Positions 36,940 through 45,092 of a DNA stretch of 64,000 nt are shown here, piece by piece. Location: contig CAJTOO010000011.1 of NCBI GenBank assembly GCA_910577735.1, positions 97,216 through 161,215 of the forward strand, written 5' to 3'. The position numbers and the translations under genes were made by a program. The notes beneath the pieces are model-generated. The model had not been told where the DNA came from, searched no databases, and saw only the letters and a list, made by a program, of their open reading frames with translations. The stretch is from an uncultured Lachnospiraceae bacterium (lineage in GTDB: Bacteria; Bacillota; Clostridia; Lachnospirales; Lachnospiraceae). Position 1 is the stretch's first letter. Each line of letters starts with the position of its first letter.

Positions 36940-38925
36940 CTATACATGCTCTTTACCTGCCGCATCATCTTTTCCTGTCTTCGCCTTTCCCTGTCCATTG
37001 CGGCTTTTAACCGCTCTTTTGTCCGCAAAATTCAAACCTTTCGTTTCCAGCATATCTGTGGCATGATAAATGGCAATGGTTCTGGGCGGTATACAGATTT
37101 CCTGTGTGGTCTCCTTCACCTCAATCTCCGGCGCTTCTGCAGCCGTAGCCACAAGACAGGACCACCGTTTTCCCTTGGGAAGCTTGGGCAATCCCAGATA
37201 ATGCAGTTCCCAGTGCATATTAATGGCAATGTAAAACAGACTGTCGTCTCGCCTGCCATCTTTTTCTCCATAATATCCGCAGTACATCATACCGATTGTG
37301 CGGCTGGCCGGCGTAAGGTCTGGCTGCCAGGCCTCTTTCCCATGCACAGAAATATCAGGGTATCCGCAGGAAAGATAATCCGTTCCCCGCAGCGGCAGCT
37401 TGCTGTGCAGAATCGGGTGCGCCTTGCGCAGCGCTATCAGCCTCTTCGTATATTCCAACAATTCATTGCCGCTCTGGGTGTAATCCCATTTAATCCAGGC
37501 AATGGCATTGTCCTGACAGTAAGGATTGTTATTACCGCCCTGGGTATTGCCAAATTCATCACCGCTGTAAAGAAGCGGTGTTCCTTGGGACATAAGCAGA
37601 AGCGTCATTGCATTTTTCATCTGTCTGGCACGCAGTTGTACAATGGCCTTCTTACGGCTCTTTCCTTCTATCCCGCAATTCCAGCTGCAGTTATAGTCTG
37701 TCCCGTCTTTATTATCTTCTCCATTTTCCTCATTGTGTTTGCGATCAAAAGAAACCAGATCTGCCAGCCTGAATCCATCCCACTTGGCCATATAATTTAC
37801 GGTTCCTGTACCTGGCTGCTTCTCTCGCACATGGTAGAGAAAAGGTTCCATCTGATTGTCGTCCCCTTTTAAAAAACGACGCATATCATAGAGAAAACCG
37901 TCATTCATCCACCCAAGACTGTTTTGTTGTTCCTCCTGCCCTTTTTGATATTGTCTGTCCGACAATATCATGGTATCCGTCAGCAAAGGTTCCCTGGAAA
38001 GCAGATCCATAGGGAGTTTTGCCCCCATCAGATGAAAACCGTCAATATGGTATTCCAGTACCCAGTATCTTAGAATATCCAGTATTTCTATCGACGATAC
38101 TTCCGGCGGGAAATAAAACTGCATGAGAACACCGATGCCGCTCTTGTGCAGAGAACGAATCATCCTTTTGTATTCTATGACCGGATACTGCTCCGATGCA
38201 TATGCGCTTTTGGGAATATAATAGAGCCCCTTCTGATATCCCCAGTAATTCAGCCTGGGCTTTTTGTCCGCCTTCTCTTCCATCTGCTCCGGAAGCTTCT
38301 GTTTGTAAGATAAGACAGCCTCCTCCATGGTCTGTACGGTATGTTCCGGCATTACTTCATCAAATTCATAAGACGGCATAAGAAGTACCATATTGATTCC
38401 CAAATCCTGTAAATAGGGAATCTTTTCCACAATGCCGCTGTAAGTACCTTTATGTTTCACCCCCGATGACTGGTGTTTCGTGAACCCACGCACATGCAGG
38501 GCATATAAGATGGCATCCTCATAAGAAATCCCAAGCGGTGTATCTTCCTGCCAGTCAAAGGGTCTGTCTTCTGCTTCACATCTGGGCATTGTCTTCTTGA
38601 GTGCACCGTAGCGGTAAAGATTTTCCACGCCTTTACAATACGGATCCTGATATATCTGCTCTCCCTGATAAAGAAGGTAATGGCAGTCAGTGCAATGATA
38701 ATCCAGAATCAGCATGGAACAGACTGCCCCAATTCTGTAATCCTCCGGAAAAGGAATTTTAAGCCCTCTTGTATGTCTTTTATCATATAAAATCACACCC
38801 GCCTCGCAGCGTGAACCATCTTTTTTTCTTTGGTCACACACAGCCGCGATGCGCAAACCTTCCTGCTGAAAGGATGCACCCAGCGGATATGCCTGTGTTC
38901 TTGCCACCTGGAATGATTTTTGCAT
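36940..38925 (-). CDS. GH13 (glycogen-debranching/isoamylase-like) protein with lost catalytic residues
   Basis: The overall layout is that of GlgX/isoamylase: an N-terminal beta domain (about 1-130), a barrel from about 150 and a C-terminal beta domain. Clear homology segments are GTYSGIVEKIPYLQDLGIN, SFDRKHNEENGEDNKDGTDYNCSWNCG and GTPLLYSGDEFGNTQGGNNNPYCQDN. The usual catalytic motifs are degraded. DVVYNH-type region I reads MQFYFPPE, the nucleophile region DGFRFD reads DGFHLM, the acid/base region AEPWD has no Glu (ILSDRQY), and HDG reads WDG. It is therefore probably non-hydrolytic, perhaps glycogen-binding. ATG 38925 has GGAGG 5 bp upstream. A Lys-rich tail of about 30 residues ends the protein. 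Confidence 0.8.
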   Translation of the reverse strand: MQKSFQVARTQAYPLGASFQQEGLRIAAVCDQRKKDGSRCEAGVILYDKRHTRGLKIPFPEDYRIGAVCSMLILDYHCTDCHYLLYQGEQIYQDPYCKGVENLYRYGALKKTMPRCEAEDRPFDWQEDTPLGISYEDAILYALHVRGFTKHQSSGVKHKGTYSGIVEKIPYLQDLGINMVLLMPSYEFDEVMPEHTVQTMEEAVLSYKQKLPEQMEEKADKKPRLNYWGYQKGLYYIPKSAYASEQYPVIEYKRMIRSLHKSGIGVLMQFYFPPEVSSIEILDILRYWVLEYHIDGFHLMGAKLPMDLLSREPLLTDTMILSDRQYQKGQEEQQNSLGWMNDGFLYDMRRFLKGDDNQMEPFLYHVREKQPGTGTVNYMAKWDGFRLADLVSFDRKHNEENGEDNKDGTDYNCSWNCGIEGKSRKKAIVQLRARQMKNAMTLLLMSQGTPLLYSGDEFGNTQGGNNNPYCQDNAIAWIKWDYTQSGNELLEYTKRLIALRKAHPILHSKLPLRGTDYLSCGYPDISVHGKEAWQPDLTPASRTIGMMYCGYYGEKDGRRDDSLFYIAINMHWELHYLGLPKLPKGKRWSCLVATAAEAPEIEVKETTQEICIPPRTIAIYHATDMLETKGLNFADKRAVKSRNGQGKAKTGKDDAAGKEHV

Positions 38926-39082
38926 GCAAACCTCCATCTTGTTGTAGTCAAAATTTCCGTCAGTATCATTATTTTATCATATAAAATACAAATACTGTAT
39001 ATAAATTTAATTATTGATTGCATCTTCTTTCTGATTTCTGTAAAATATAGTCAATAATCACACCCTAAAAGGAGGCGTTTGT

Positions 39083-39412
39083 ATGGCTAAAAACAACACA
39101 GAAAAGACCGAAGGCTTTGACACGGAAGAAATGACTGTGGAACTTGACCTGGAGGATGGCACCAAGGTCACTTGTGCCATCGTCACAATTCTGACTGTCG
39201 ATGGAAAAGATTATATAGCACTTCTGCCCCTTAGCGAAGACGGAGAAAACACCGACGGCGAAGTCTGGTTCTACCACTACCATGAAAATCCAGACGATCC
39301 CAATGAGGAGCCGGAACTTGGTTATATTGAGGATGATGAGGAATACGAGGCCGTGGCGGATGCCTTTGACGAATATTTAGACAATGCTGAATTTGATGAA
39401 CTGGTGGACTAG
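39083..39412 (+). CDS. DUF1292 family protein
   Basis: A 109-residue, very acidic cytoplasmic protein (VELDLEDGTKVTCAIVTILTVDGKDYIALLP). It matches the YrzB/DUF1292 family found widely in Firmicutes without assigned function. AAAAGGAGG lies 10 bp ahead of the ATG. The C-terminus is nearly all acidic (DEYLDNAEFDELVD). The gene is divergent from the GH13-like gene and ends with a strong terminator that lies inside the end of the facing helicase gene. Confidence 0.9.
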   Translation: MAKNNTEKTEGFDTEEMTVELDLEDGTKVTCAIVTILTVDGKDYIALLPLSEDGENTDGEVWFYHYHENPDDPNEEPELGYIEDDEEYEAVADAFDEYLDNAEFDELVD

Positions 39413-39417
39413 CAGAT

Positions 39418-41226
39418 TCATTGACCGATAGATTTTAAGAACCGGGAAGGCCCGTCTTTCCCGGTTCTTCCTTTGTGTGTAAAAAGATAAAGGTTCTGCC
39501 TTGCTCTGGTCATGGCCACATAGAACATCCTTCTCTCTTCCTCAATCCCTTCTTCTGTCAGAGACTTATCTGATGGAATCTGCCCCTCATTGCAATCCGG
39601 CAGATATACTGTATCAAACTCAAGCCCCTTCGATGCATGCATGGTCATCAGAGTAATCCCCTCTTTCTTTTCCACAGGTTCCTGCAATACTTCCGTATAG
39701 TGCTCTATATAGTGATCCATCTCCTCACCCGACATAAACTGTCTGGAAAACGCCTCAAACTCCTCCGCAATCTTCACCAGTTCCTCTGCCCGTTCTGCAT
39801 CATATTTATCCCGCAGATAATTTTCATAACCAATTACTTTACGAATATAATGAATCTGCAGATGAAGTTTTCTGCCGGACAGATAGTCCAGATCCTGAAA
39901 CAGACGTTTTAGTTTCTCCTGTACTGCCGGCACAGACTGATACCATAATAACAGTTCTTCTCTGTCCACCTGTTCTTTCGGCATGCTGTCTCTTCTCAGA
40001 TAACGAACTGGTCTGTTCATGATGCGCAGAAAATGCTTTCTTTGCAGTTCACCCTGACCAAGCGCAAGATAGGCTCTGATATCCTGAATCACGAAATGCG
40101 TAAAACGGTTCTTTCTCTTTTCTCTCATCACATAAGGAATTCCTGCGCCATGCAAAACCTGTGCCCACAGGCCGCAGGCAAAATTAGTCCGGCAAATCAT
40201 GGCACATCGTGTCAGTCTGCCGTTCCTTTGCTCTTGCAACAGGCTTTCCAACAGATTCTTACGAAGTTCTTCCTCATTGGCACAGGTATACAAGGCAATG
40301 CCTTCCCCTTCCCGGTGCGCTGCCAGGATGTTTTTCTCCAGTCTGTTACGATTCTCAGCAATCACTCGTCCTGCCGCATTGACAATGTCTTCATGACACC
40401 TGTAATTGACGTCAAGAAGAATCTGCTCAGCCGCCCGGTAATCCGTAAGAAACCGCATCATACTTTCCGGACTGGCTCCCCGGAATCCATAGATTGACTG
40501 GTCATCGTCCCCCACAATAAAAAGATTATTCTCAGGTGCCGCCAGAAGTCTTACAATCTCATATTGAACCGGTGAAATGTCCTGAAATTCATCCACCAGA
40601 ATATACCGAAACTGCGCCTGCCATCTTTTTAGACAGGCAGAATCTTCCCGCAGCATCTCAAGGCACAGCAGCATCAGGTCATCAAAGTCGAATTGCAAAA
40701 ACTCCCGCAGATAACTCTGATATTCCTCTAAAAGGTACGTAAAATCTTCCGGCGCCATCTTTTGAATCTGTACGGCATGCTCCCCACAGCCCGCTTTATA
40801 ACTGCTGATGGCCAAAAGAATCTCTTCGATATCTTCCTCCTGCAGATATCGAAACTTCTTGTTCATATGTATCACCTGCCTAACTAATTTTCTTCTCTCA
40901 ACTTCTGTCATGATGGTATAATTGCGATACTGCACTGACTGTTTCAGAATGTGATAGAATATGGCATGAAAGGTACCGAACCAGACCGGCGGTTTCTCTC
41001 CTTCCATGAGGGTAAAAAAGCGCTGCTGCATTTCCAAAGCGGCAGCTTTCGTGAAGGTAATCACCAGGATGTGTGACGGCTCTGTACCTTCTTCCAGAAT
41101 AAGATGTCGGATGCGTTGTACGGTAACAAAGGTCTTGCCACTGCCTGGTCCGGCTAAAATCTGTGCCGGACCGGCAGTGTGAGTAATGGCCCTGCGCTGA
41201 TTAGGCGTACATGTCAGCACTGACAC
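39418..41226 (-). CDS. UvrD/Rep-family ATP-dependent DNA helicase
   Basis: Superfamily 1 3'-5' helicase. It has Walker A ILAGPGSGKT, motif Ia ITFTKAAALEMQ, Walker B DEFQDISPVQYE, motif III GDDDQSIYGFRGA, motif V-like MTMHASKGLEFDTVYLP and motif VI EERRMFYVAMTRARQNL. About 600 residues, shorter than PcrA (about 730) at the C-terminus, so a UvrD paralogue rather than the main PcrA. The start is uncertain. I place it at GTG 41226, inside the end of gltX, because homology begins at TPNQRRAI; the open frame runs on to 41304. Overlap with gltX suggests co-transcription. Confidence 0.88.
   Translation of the reverse strand: MSVLTCTPNQRRAITHTAGPAQILAGPGSGKTFVTVQRIRHLILEEGTEPSHILVITFTKAAALEMQQRFFTLMEGEKPPVWFGTFHAIFYHILKQSVQYRNYTIMTEVERRKLVRQVIHMNKKFRYLQEEDIEEILLAISSYKAGCGEHAVQIQKMAPEDFTYLLEEYQSYLREFLQFDFDDLMLLCLEMLREDSACLKRWQAQFRYILVDEFQDISPVQYEIVRLLAAPENNLFIVGDDDQSIYGFRGASPESMMRFLTDYRAAEQILLDVNYRCHEDIVNAAGRVIAENRNRLEKNILAAHREGEGIALYTCANEEELRKNLLESLLQEQRNGRLTRCAMICRTNFACGLWAQVLHGAGIPYVMREKRKNRFTHFVIQDIRAYLALGQGELQRKHFLRIMNRPVRYLRRDSMPKEQVDREELLLWYQSVPAVQEKLKRLFQDLDYLSGRKLHLQIHYIRKVIGYENYLRDKYDAERAEELVKIAEEFEAFSRQFMSGEEMDHYIEHYTEVLQEPVEKKEGITLMTMHASKGLEFDTVYLPDCNEGQIPSDKSLTEEGIEEERRMFYVAMTRARQNLYLFTHKGRTGKDGPSRFLKSIGQ
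39437..39469 (+). terminator. Terminator of the DUF1292 gene, inside the helicase coding end
   Basis: A perfect 12-bp stem AAGAACCGGGAA / TTCCCGGTTCTT with a 9-nt loop, then CCTTTGTGTGT. It overlaps the last codons of the convergent UvrD-like gene. Confidence 0.8.
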
Positions 41227-42673
41227 CTGCAAGCTTCTCGATGCCTCTGCGGATTCTCGCAAGAGACTCTTCCTTTCCCAAAATCTCCATAAGTTCCGTT
41301 GCACCGCCCGGCGTCATCTGTTTGCCGGACACAGCGGTCCTTACAGGCCACATCACATAACCGTTCTTACATCCTTTTCGTTCCACATAAGAAGAAAGTG
41401 TTGCATAGAGCGCATCATTACTATAGTCCTCCTGCTCTTCCAATAAAGGCAGGATCTCTTTCAGCACCTCCAACGATGTGTCCCTGTTTGTCTTCATCTT
41501 CTTATGGGTGTACATCTCCACATCATATTCCGGCAATGCATCAAAGAAGTCCACATGTTCTTTGATGTCCGGGAAAATCTCAATGCGCGTCTTAACCATG
41601 GCCGCAATTTTCCTAAGATCCAGATTCTTTGTAATCACCTCTTTCAGGTAAGGTTCAGCCATCTCATAAAACCGGTCAAATTCCATGGCTTTCATATATT
41701 CGCCATTCATCCATTTTAACTTGGTATAATCGAATACTGCCGGGGATTTGGATAAATGATGATAGTCAAATTTCCCAACCAGCTCTTCCAGCGTAAAAAT
41801 TTCCGTATTATCCTCAGGACTCCATCCCAAAAGGGCCACAAAATTGACGATAGCTTCCGAAAGAAATCCCTGTTCAATCAAGTCCTCATAGGAGGAATGT
41901 CCGCAACGCTTGGATAATTTCTGATGCTCCTCATCTGTGATCAGCGGACAATGCACATATTCCGGCACCTTCCAGCCGAAAGCGTCATAAAGCCGGTTAT
42001 ATTTCGGGGAAGAGGAAAGATATTCATTGCCTCTCACCACATGAGTGATTCCCATCAGATGATCATCCACCACATTGGCAAAATTATAGGTGGGATAACC
42101 ATCGGACTTAATCAGAATCATATCATCCAGTTCCGCATTGTCCACTGTGATATCGCCATAAATATCATCATGAAAAGTGGTGGTTCCCTCCGTAGGATTA
42201 TTCTGCCTGATCACATAAGGTTTTCCGGCAGCAAGATTTGCTTCCACCTCTTCCTTCGTCAGGTGCAGACAATGCTTATCATAGATGTTAATCTCTTTAC
42301 CCGCCACAGTCTGTGTCAGCGAAGAAAGCCGCTCCTTATCACAGAAACAATAATAAGCTTCACCCTTTTCCACCAGTTCCCTGGCATATTGCAGGTAAAT
42401 GCCCTGCTTCTGTCTTTCACTCTGCACATAGGGGCCCACGCCGCCGTCTTTATCCGGACCTTCATCATGAAGCAGCCCCGTGTGCTCCAGGGTGCGGTAG
42501 ATAATATCCACTGCCCCTTCCACATAACGCTCCTGGTCAGTGTCTTCAATCCGCAGGATGAAATCACCGCCCTCATGTTTTGCTATCAGATAAGCATACA
42601 GCGCCGTCCGCAGATTGCCCACGTGCATCCGTCCAGTAGGACTTGGCGCATAACGCGTTCTTATTTTCTCCAT
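41201..42673 (-). CDS. gltX: Glutamyl-tRNA synthetase
   Basis: Class I synthetase charging tRNA-Glu (and tRNA-Gln where no GlnRS exists). It shows the HIGH-like motif APSPTGRMHVGNLRTALY at the N-terminus, the KMSKS-like KLSKRCGHSSYEDL near 250, and a helical anticodon-binding domain. About 490 residues is standard. ATG 42673 is preferred over 42679, since GAGG then lies 8 bp instead of 2 bp upstream. It is immediately downstream of the hydrogenase gene. Confidence 0.97.
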   Translation of the reverse strand: MEKIRTRYAPSPTGRMHVGNLRTALYAYLIAKHEGGDFILRIEDTDQERYVEGAVDIIYRTLEHTGLLHDEGPDKDGGVGPYVQSERQKQGIYLQYARELVEKGEAYYCFCDKERLSSLTQTVAGKEINIYDKHCLHLTKEEVEANLAAGKPYVIRQNNPTEGTTTFHDDIYGDITVDNAELDDMILIKSDGYPTYNFANVVDDHLMGITHVVRGNEYLSSSPKYNRLYDAFGWKVPEYVHCPLITDEEHQKLSKRCGHSSYEDLIEQGFLSEAIVNFVALLGWSPEDNTEIFTLEELVGKFDYHHLSKSPAVFDYTKLKWMNGEYMKAMEFDRFYEMAEPYLKEVITKNLDLRKIAAMVKTRIEIFPDIKEHVDFFDALPEYDVEMYTHKKMKTNRDTSLEVLKEILPLLEEQEDYSNDALYATLSSYVERKGCKNGYVMWPVRTAVSGKQMTPGGATELMEILGKEESLARIRRGIEKLAGVSADMYA

Positions 42674-42690
42674 CTTCATTTCCTCTCTGT

Positions 42691-44169
42691 CTATTTTTGC
42701 TCTGGTATTTTCTGAGGCGCTGCCTCTTTGAAAGCGCTCACTGCCTCAGCTGCCGCAGGTACCGCAATATTCGTTCCTGCTCCTGCCACACAGCCGCCGG
42801 GACATGCCATGCCCTCAATCAAACAGCCGTTCTTCTTTCCGGCCTTGGCCAACATCAGCATTTTCTTACATTCGGAAAGACTCTCTGCATGTTCAATATG
42901 CACTTCCACGTCAGGATAATATTCCCTCACGCACTCTTCAATGGCACTGGCCACGCCGCCTGCCACACCATAGCCTCGTCCGGCACCGGTTGCGCCTTTC
43001 ATTTCATCCAGCGCCTGAATCTCCTTTAAGAAAATCCCTCTGGCTTCAAAAATGCCCGCCAGTTCCTCAAAAGTGATAACAAAATCCACATCAGAACGTA
43101 TGGTCCTTCTGGATGCCTCCAGCTTCTTGGACGCACAGGGCCCGATAAACACCACTTTCGCATCCGGATGTTCTTCTTTAATCAGTCTTGCTGTAGCTAC
43201 CATAGGCGTCAGCGCATTGGATATCTTATCAAGAGTCTCCGGGAAAAACTTCTTGGCCAGTACAGACCAGGAAGGACAACAGGACGTCAAGCTGAAGGGC
43301 AGATTGCCTGTTGCCACTTCTTTCGCATAATGCTCCGCTTCTGCTATGGCGCCCATATCCGCACCGATAGCCGTCTCATAAACATCATAAAATCCCAGAT
43401 CCTTTAAAGCAGTCTTTAACATATCCGGCGTCACATCCGGGCCAAACTGCCCCGCAAAGGCAGGTGCCACCTGCGCGATGATCTTGCCGCCCGACTGCAT
43501 TGCCCGGATCAGCTGGAAAATCTGAGATTTATCCGCAATCGCACCGAAGGGACAATTCACCATGCACTGCCCACAGGAAACACACAATTCGTTATCTATC
43601 ACAGCGCGTCCCTTATCATCATTTTTGATGGCATTGACGCCGCAGGCACCTGCACATGGTCTTACCTGATGGGAAATGGCATCATACGGGCAGATTGCCT
43701 TACATTTACCGCATCTGATACATTTTTCCTGGTCGATCACCGACTTGCCATTCTTCATGGAAATAGCCCCTCTGGGACATACTTCCCGGCAGGGATGGGC
43801 CACACAGCCCATACAATGATCTGTTACATGATACATGTTTTCCGGACAGGCATTGCATGCCGAAGGAATAACCTGCATCAGCGGCGGTTCATAATATTTC
43901 TCTGAAATATTGCTCTCCTCAAGCCCCTGTGTCAAGTGCACCGGCTGATTTTCCGGACGGAGTGACAATCCCATGGCCAGACGAATCCGCTCTCTCACGA
44001 TAGCCCGCTCCCTGTAGATACTCTCATACTCCGATTCATCATAGTCTACAATCTTATAGGGAAGCGCCTCGATATCATCCTTCAAATTGTCAGAATGATA
44101 AGCCAGATTGGCCACTTCCTTGAAAATACGTCGTCTGTTCTTACGAACCTGCGTATCAATTCCTCTCAT
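42691..44169 (-). CDS. [FeFe] hydrogenase catalytic subunit (group B-like)
   Basis: Makes or uses H2 with ferredoxin-type electrons. The N-terminal region has several [4Fe-4S] Cys sets (CNACPENMYHVTDHCMGC, CIRCGKCKAICPY, CVSCGQCMVNCPF). The H-cluster motifs are TSCCPSW (L1), GPCASKK (L2) and EGMACPGGCVAGAG (L3). A Gly in place of Met before the L2 Cys, and the Cys-rich N-terminus without a [2Fe-2S] plant-type domain, point to group B. About 492 residues. ATG 44169 follows GGAGGG. A perfect Rex operator lies 24-41 bp upstream. No HydE/F/G maturases are in the window, so they must be elsewhere. Confidence 0.9.
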   Translation of the reverse strand: MRGIDTQVRKNRRRIFKEVANLAYHSDNLKDDIEALPYKIVDYDESEYESIYRERAIVRERIRLAMGLSLRPENQPVHLTQGLEESNISEKYYEPPLMQVIPSACNACPENMYHVTDHCMGCVAHPCREVCPRGAISMKNGKSVIDQEKCIRCGKCKAICPYDAISHQVRPCAGACGVNAIKNDDKGRAVIDNELCVSCGQCMVNCPFGAIADKSQIFQLIRAMQSGGKIIAQVAPAFAGQFGPDVTPDMLKTALKDLGFYDVYETAIGADMGAIAEAEHYAKEVATGNLPFSLTSCCPSWSVLAKKFFPETLDKISNALTPMVATARLIKEEHPDAKVVFIGPCASKKLEASRRTIRSDVDFVITFEELAGIFEARGIFLKEIQALDEMKGATGAGRGYGVAGGVASAIEECVREYYPDVEVHIEHAESLSECKKMLMLAKAGKKNGCLIEGMACPGGCVAGAGTNIAVPAAAEAVSAFKEAAPQKIPEQK

Positions 44170-44192
44170 AATCTTCCCTCCGCCCCAAAAGG

Positions 44193-44210
44193 TTGTTAAT
44201 AATTTCACAA
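44193..44210. promoter_or_regulatory. Rex operator upstream of the hydrogenase gene
   Basis: TTGTTAA-TAAT-TTCACAA matches the Rex consensus TTGTKAAnnnnTTMACAA at every defined base. It lies between the likely -10 region (AT-rich, about 44220-44240) and the hydrogenase ribosome site, where a repressor would block initiation. Confidence 0.85.
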
Positions 44211-44449
44211 TCTTTTCGCATGTTATCCCTATATACACATCTATTCTTGCACAAACCAACACGGAAGTCAATATCTTCATCGTCATGCTTCCCGTGTCGC
44301 ATGAAAATCATACTGCCCCTGTGCCAGTAATTTATCATTTATCTTTTCTATCTTTTCGTATAAAATAATAGATACAATATATGGAAAACGCAGTCAGGCC
44401 AGATCATTGTATTGTGAAAACCACAGAAAATCAGCAAGGAGACTTTATC

Positions 44450-45058
44450 ATGGAACTTACCTTACAGGCAGCACAAAATGCCCTCTCAGAAGCATCTGCA
44501 TCCAATCCCGGCCCCTGGACAGACCATTCCCGTTATGTGGCGATGGCCTGTCAGAACATTGCTGCCCGCTGTGACAATCTGTCTGCCGATTATGCTTATC
44601 TGCTGGGACTTTTGCACGATATCGGGCGCTACGCCGGTGTCACTTCAGAAAGACATCTTCTTGATGGTTATCGTTACTGTATGGAACGGGGCTGGGAAAA
44701 GGCGGCCCAAATCTGTATCTCCCATGCTTTTATGATTCAGGACATTGAAAGCTCCATCGGGACATTCGATGTCAGCGAGGCAGATTACCAGTTCATGAAA
44801 GACTTCGTGCAGACCGCCGTGTACGATGACTATGATCTGCTCGTACAACTTTGCGATTCCCTGGCCCTTCCCACTGGCTTCTGCCTTCTGGAAAAACGTT
44901 TTGTTGATGTGACAATCCGCTATGGCGTTCATCCATTCACTATTCCCCGCTGGCAGAAAGTCCTCGCCATTCAAAAATACTTTGAAGCAAAAACCGGGTG
45001 CTCCATCTATGACTTACTCCCCGGTGTCATAGAGAACAGTTTTCGCCAACATGTGTAA
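44450..45058 (+). CDS. HD-domain phosphohydrolase-like protein
   Basis: A 202-residue cytoplasmic protein of the HD superfamily. His in WTDHSRYVA, the metal-binding HD in LLGLLHDIGRYAG near residue 52, a later ISHAF His and a YDDYDLLVQLCDSLAL Asp give the H...HD...D arrangement. It may act on a nucleotide or other phosphate ester; the substrate is unknown. ATG 44450 follows AAGGAGA by 7 bp; the open frame extends to 44381 without such a site. It is divergent from the hydrogenase and convergent with the exporter permease. Confidence 0.85.
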   Translation: MELTLQAAQNALSEASASNPGPWTDHSRYVAMACQNIAARCDNLSADYAYLLGLLHDIGRYAGVTSERHLLDGYRYCMERGWEKAAQICISHAFMIQDIESSIGTFDVSEADYQFMKDFVQTAVYDDYDLLVQLCDSLALPTGFCLLEKRFVDVTIRYGVHPFTIPRWQKVLAIQKYFEAKTGCSIYDLLPGVIENSFRQHV

Positions 45059-45092
45059 TATATCAAATATTAATTATTTTATATTCGATACG

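Noticed and set aside
36559..37872. 437-codon plus-strand frame
   Set aside because: Spans the end of the GH13-like gene and DUF5662 in antisense; no recognisable protein.
38938..39082. Promoters in the GH13/DUF1292 divergent gap
   Set aside because: AT-rich -10-like words occur on both strands, but no pair with an acceptable -35 spacing could be settled.
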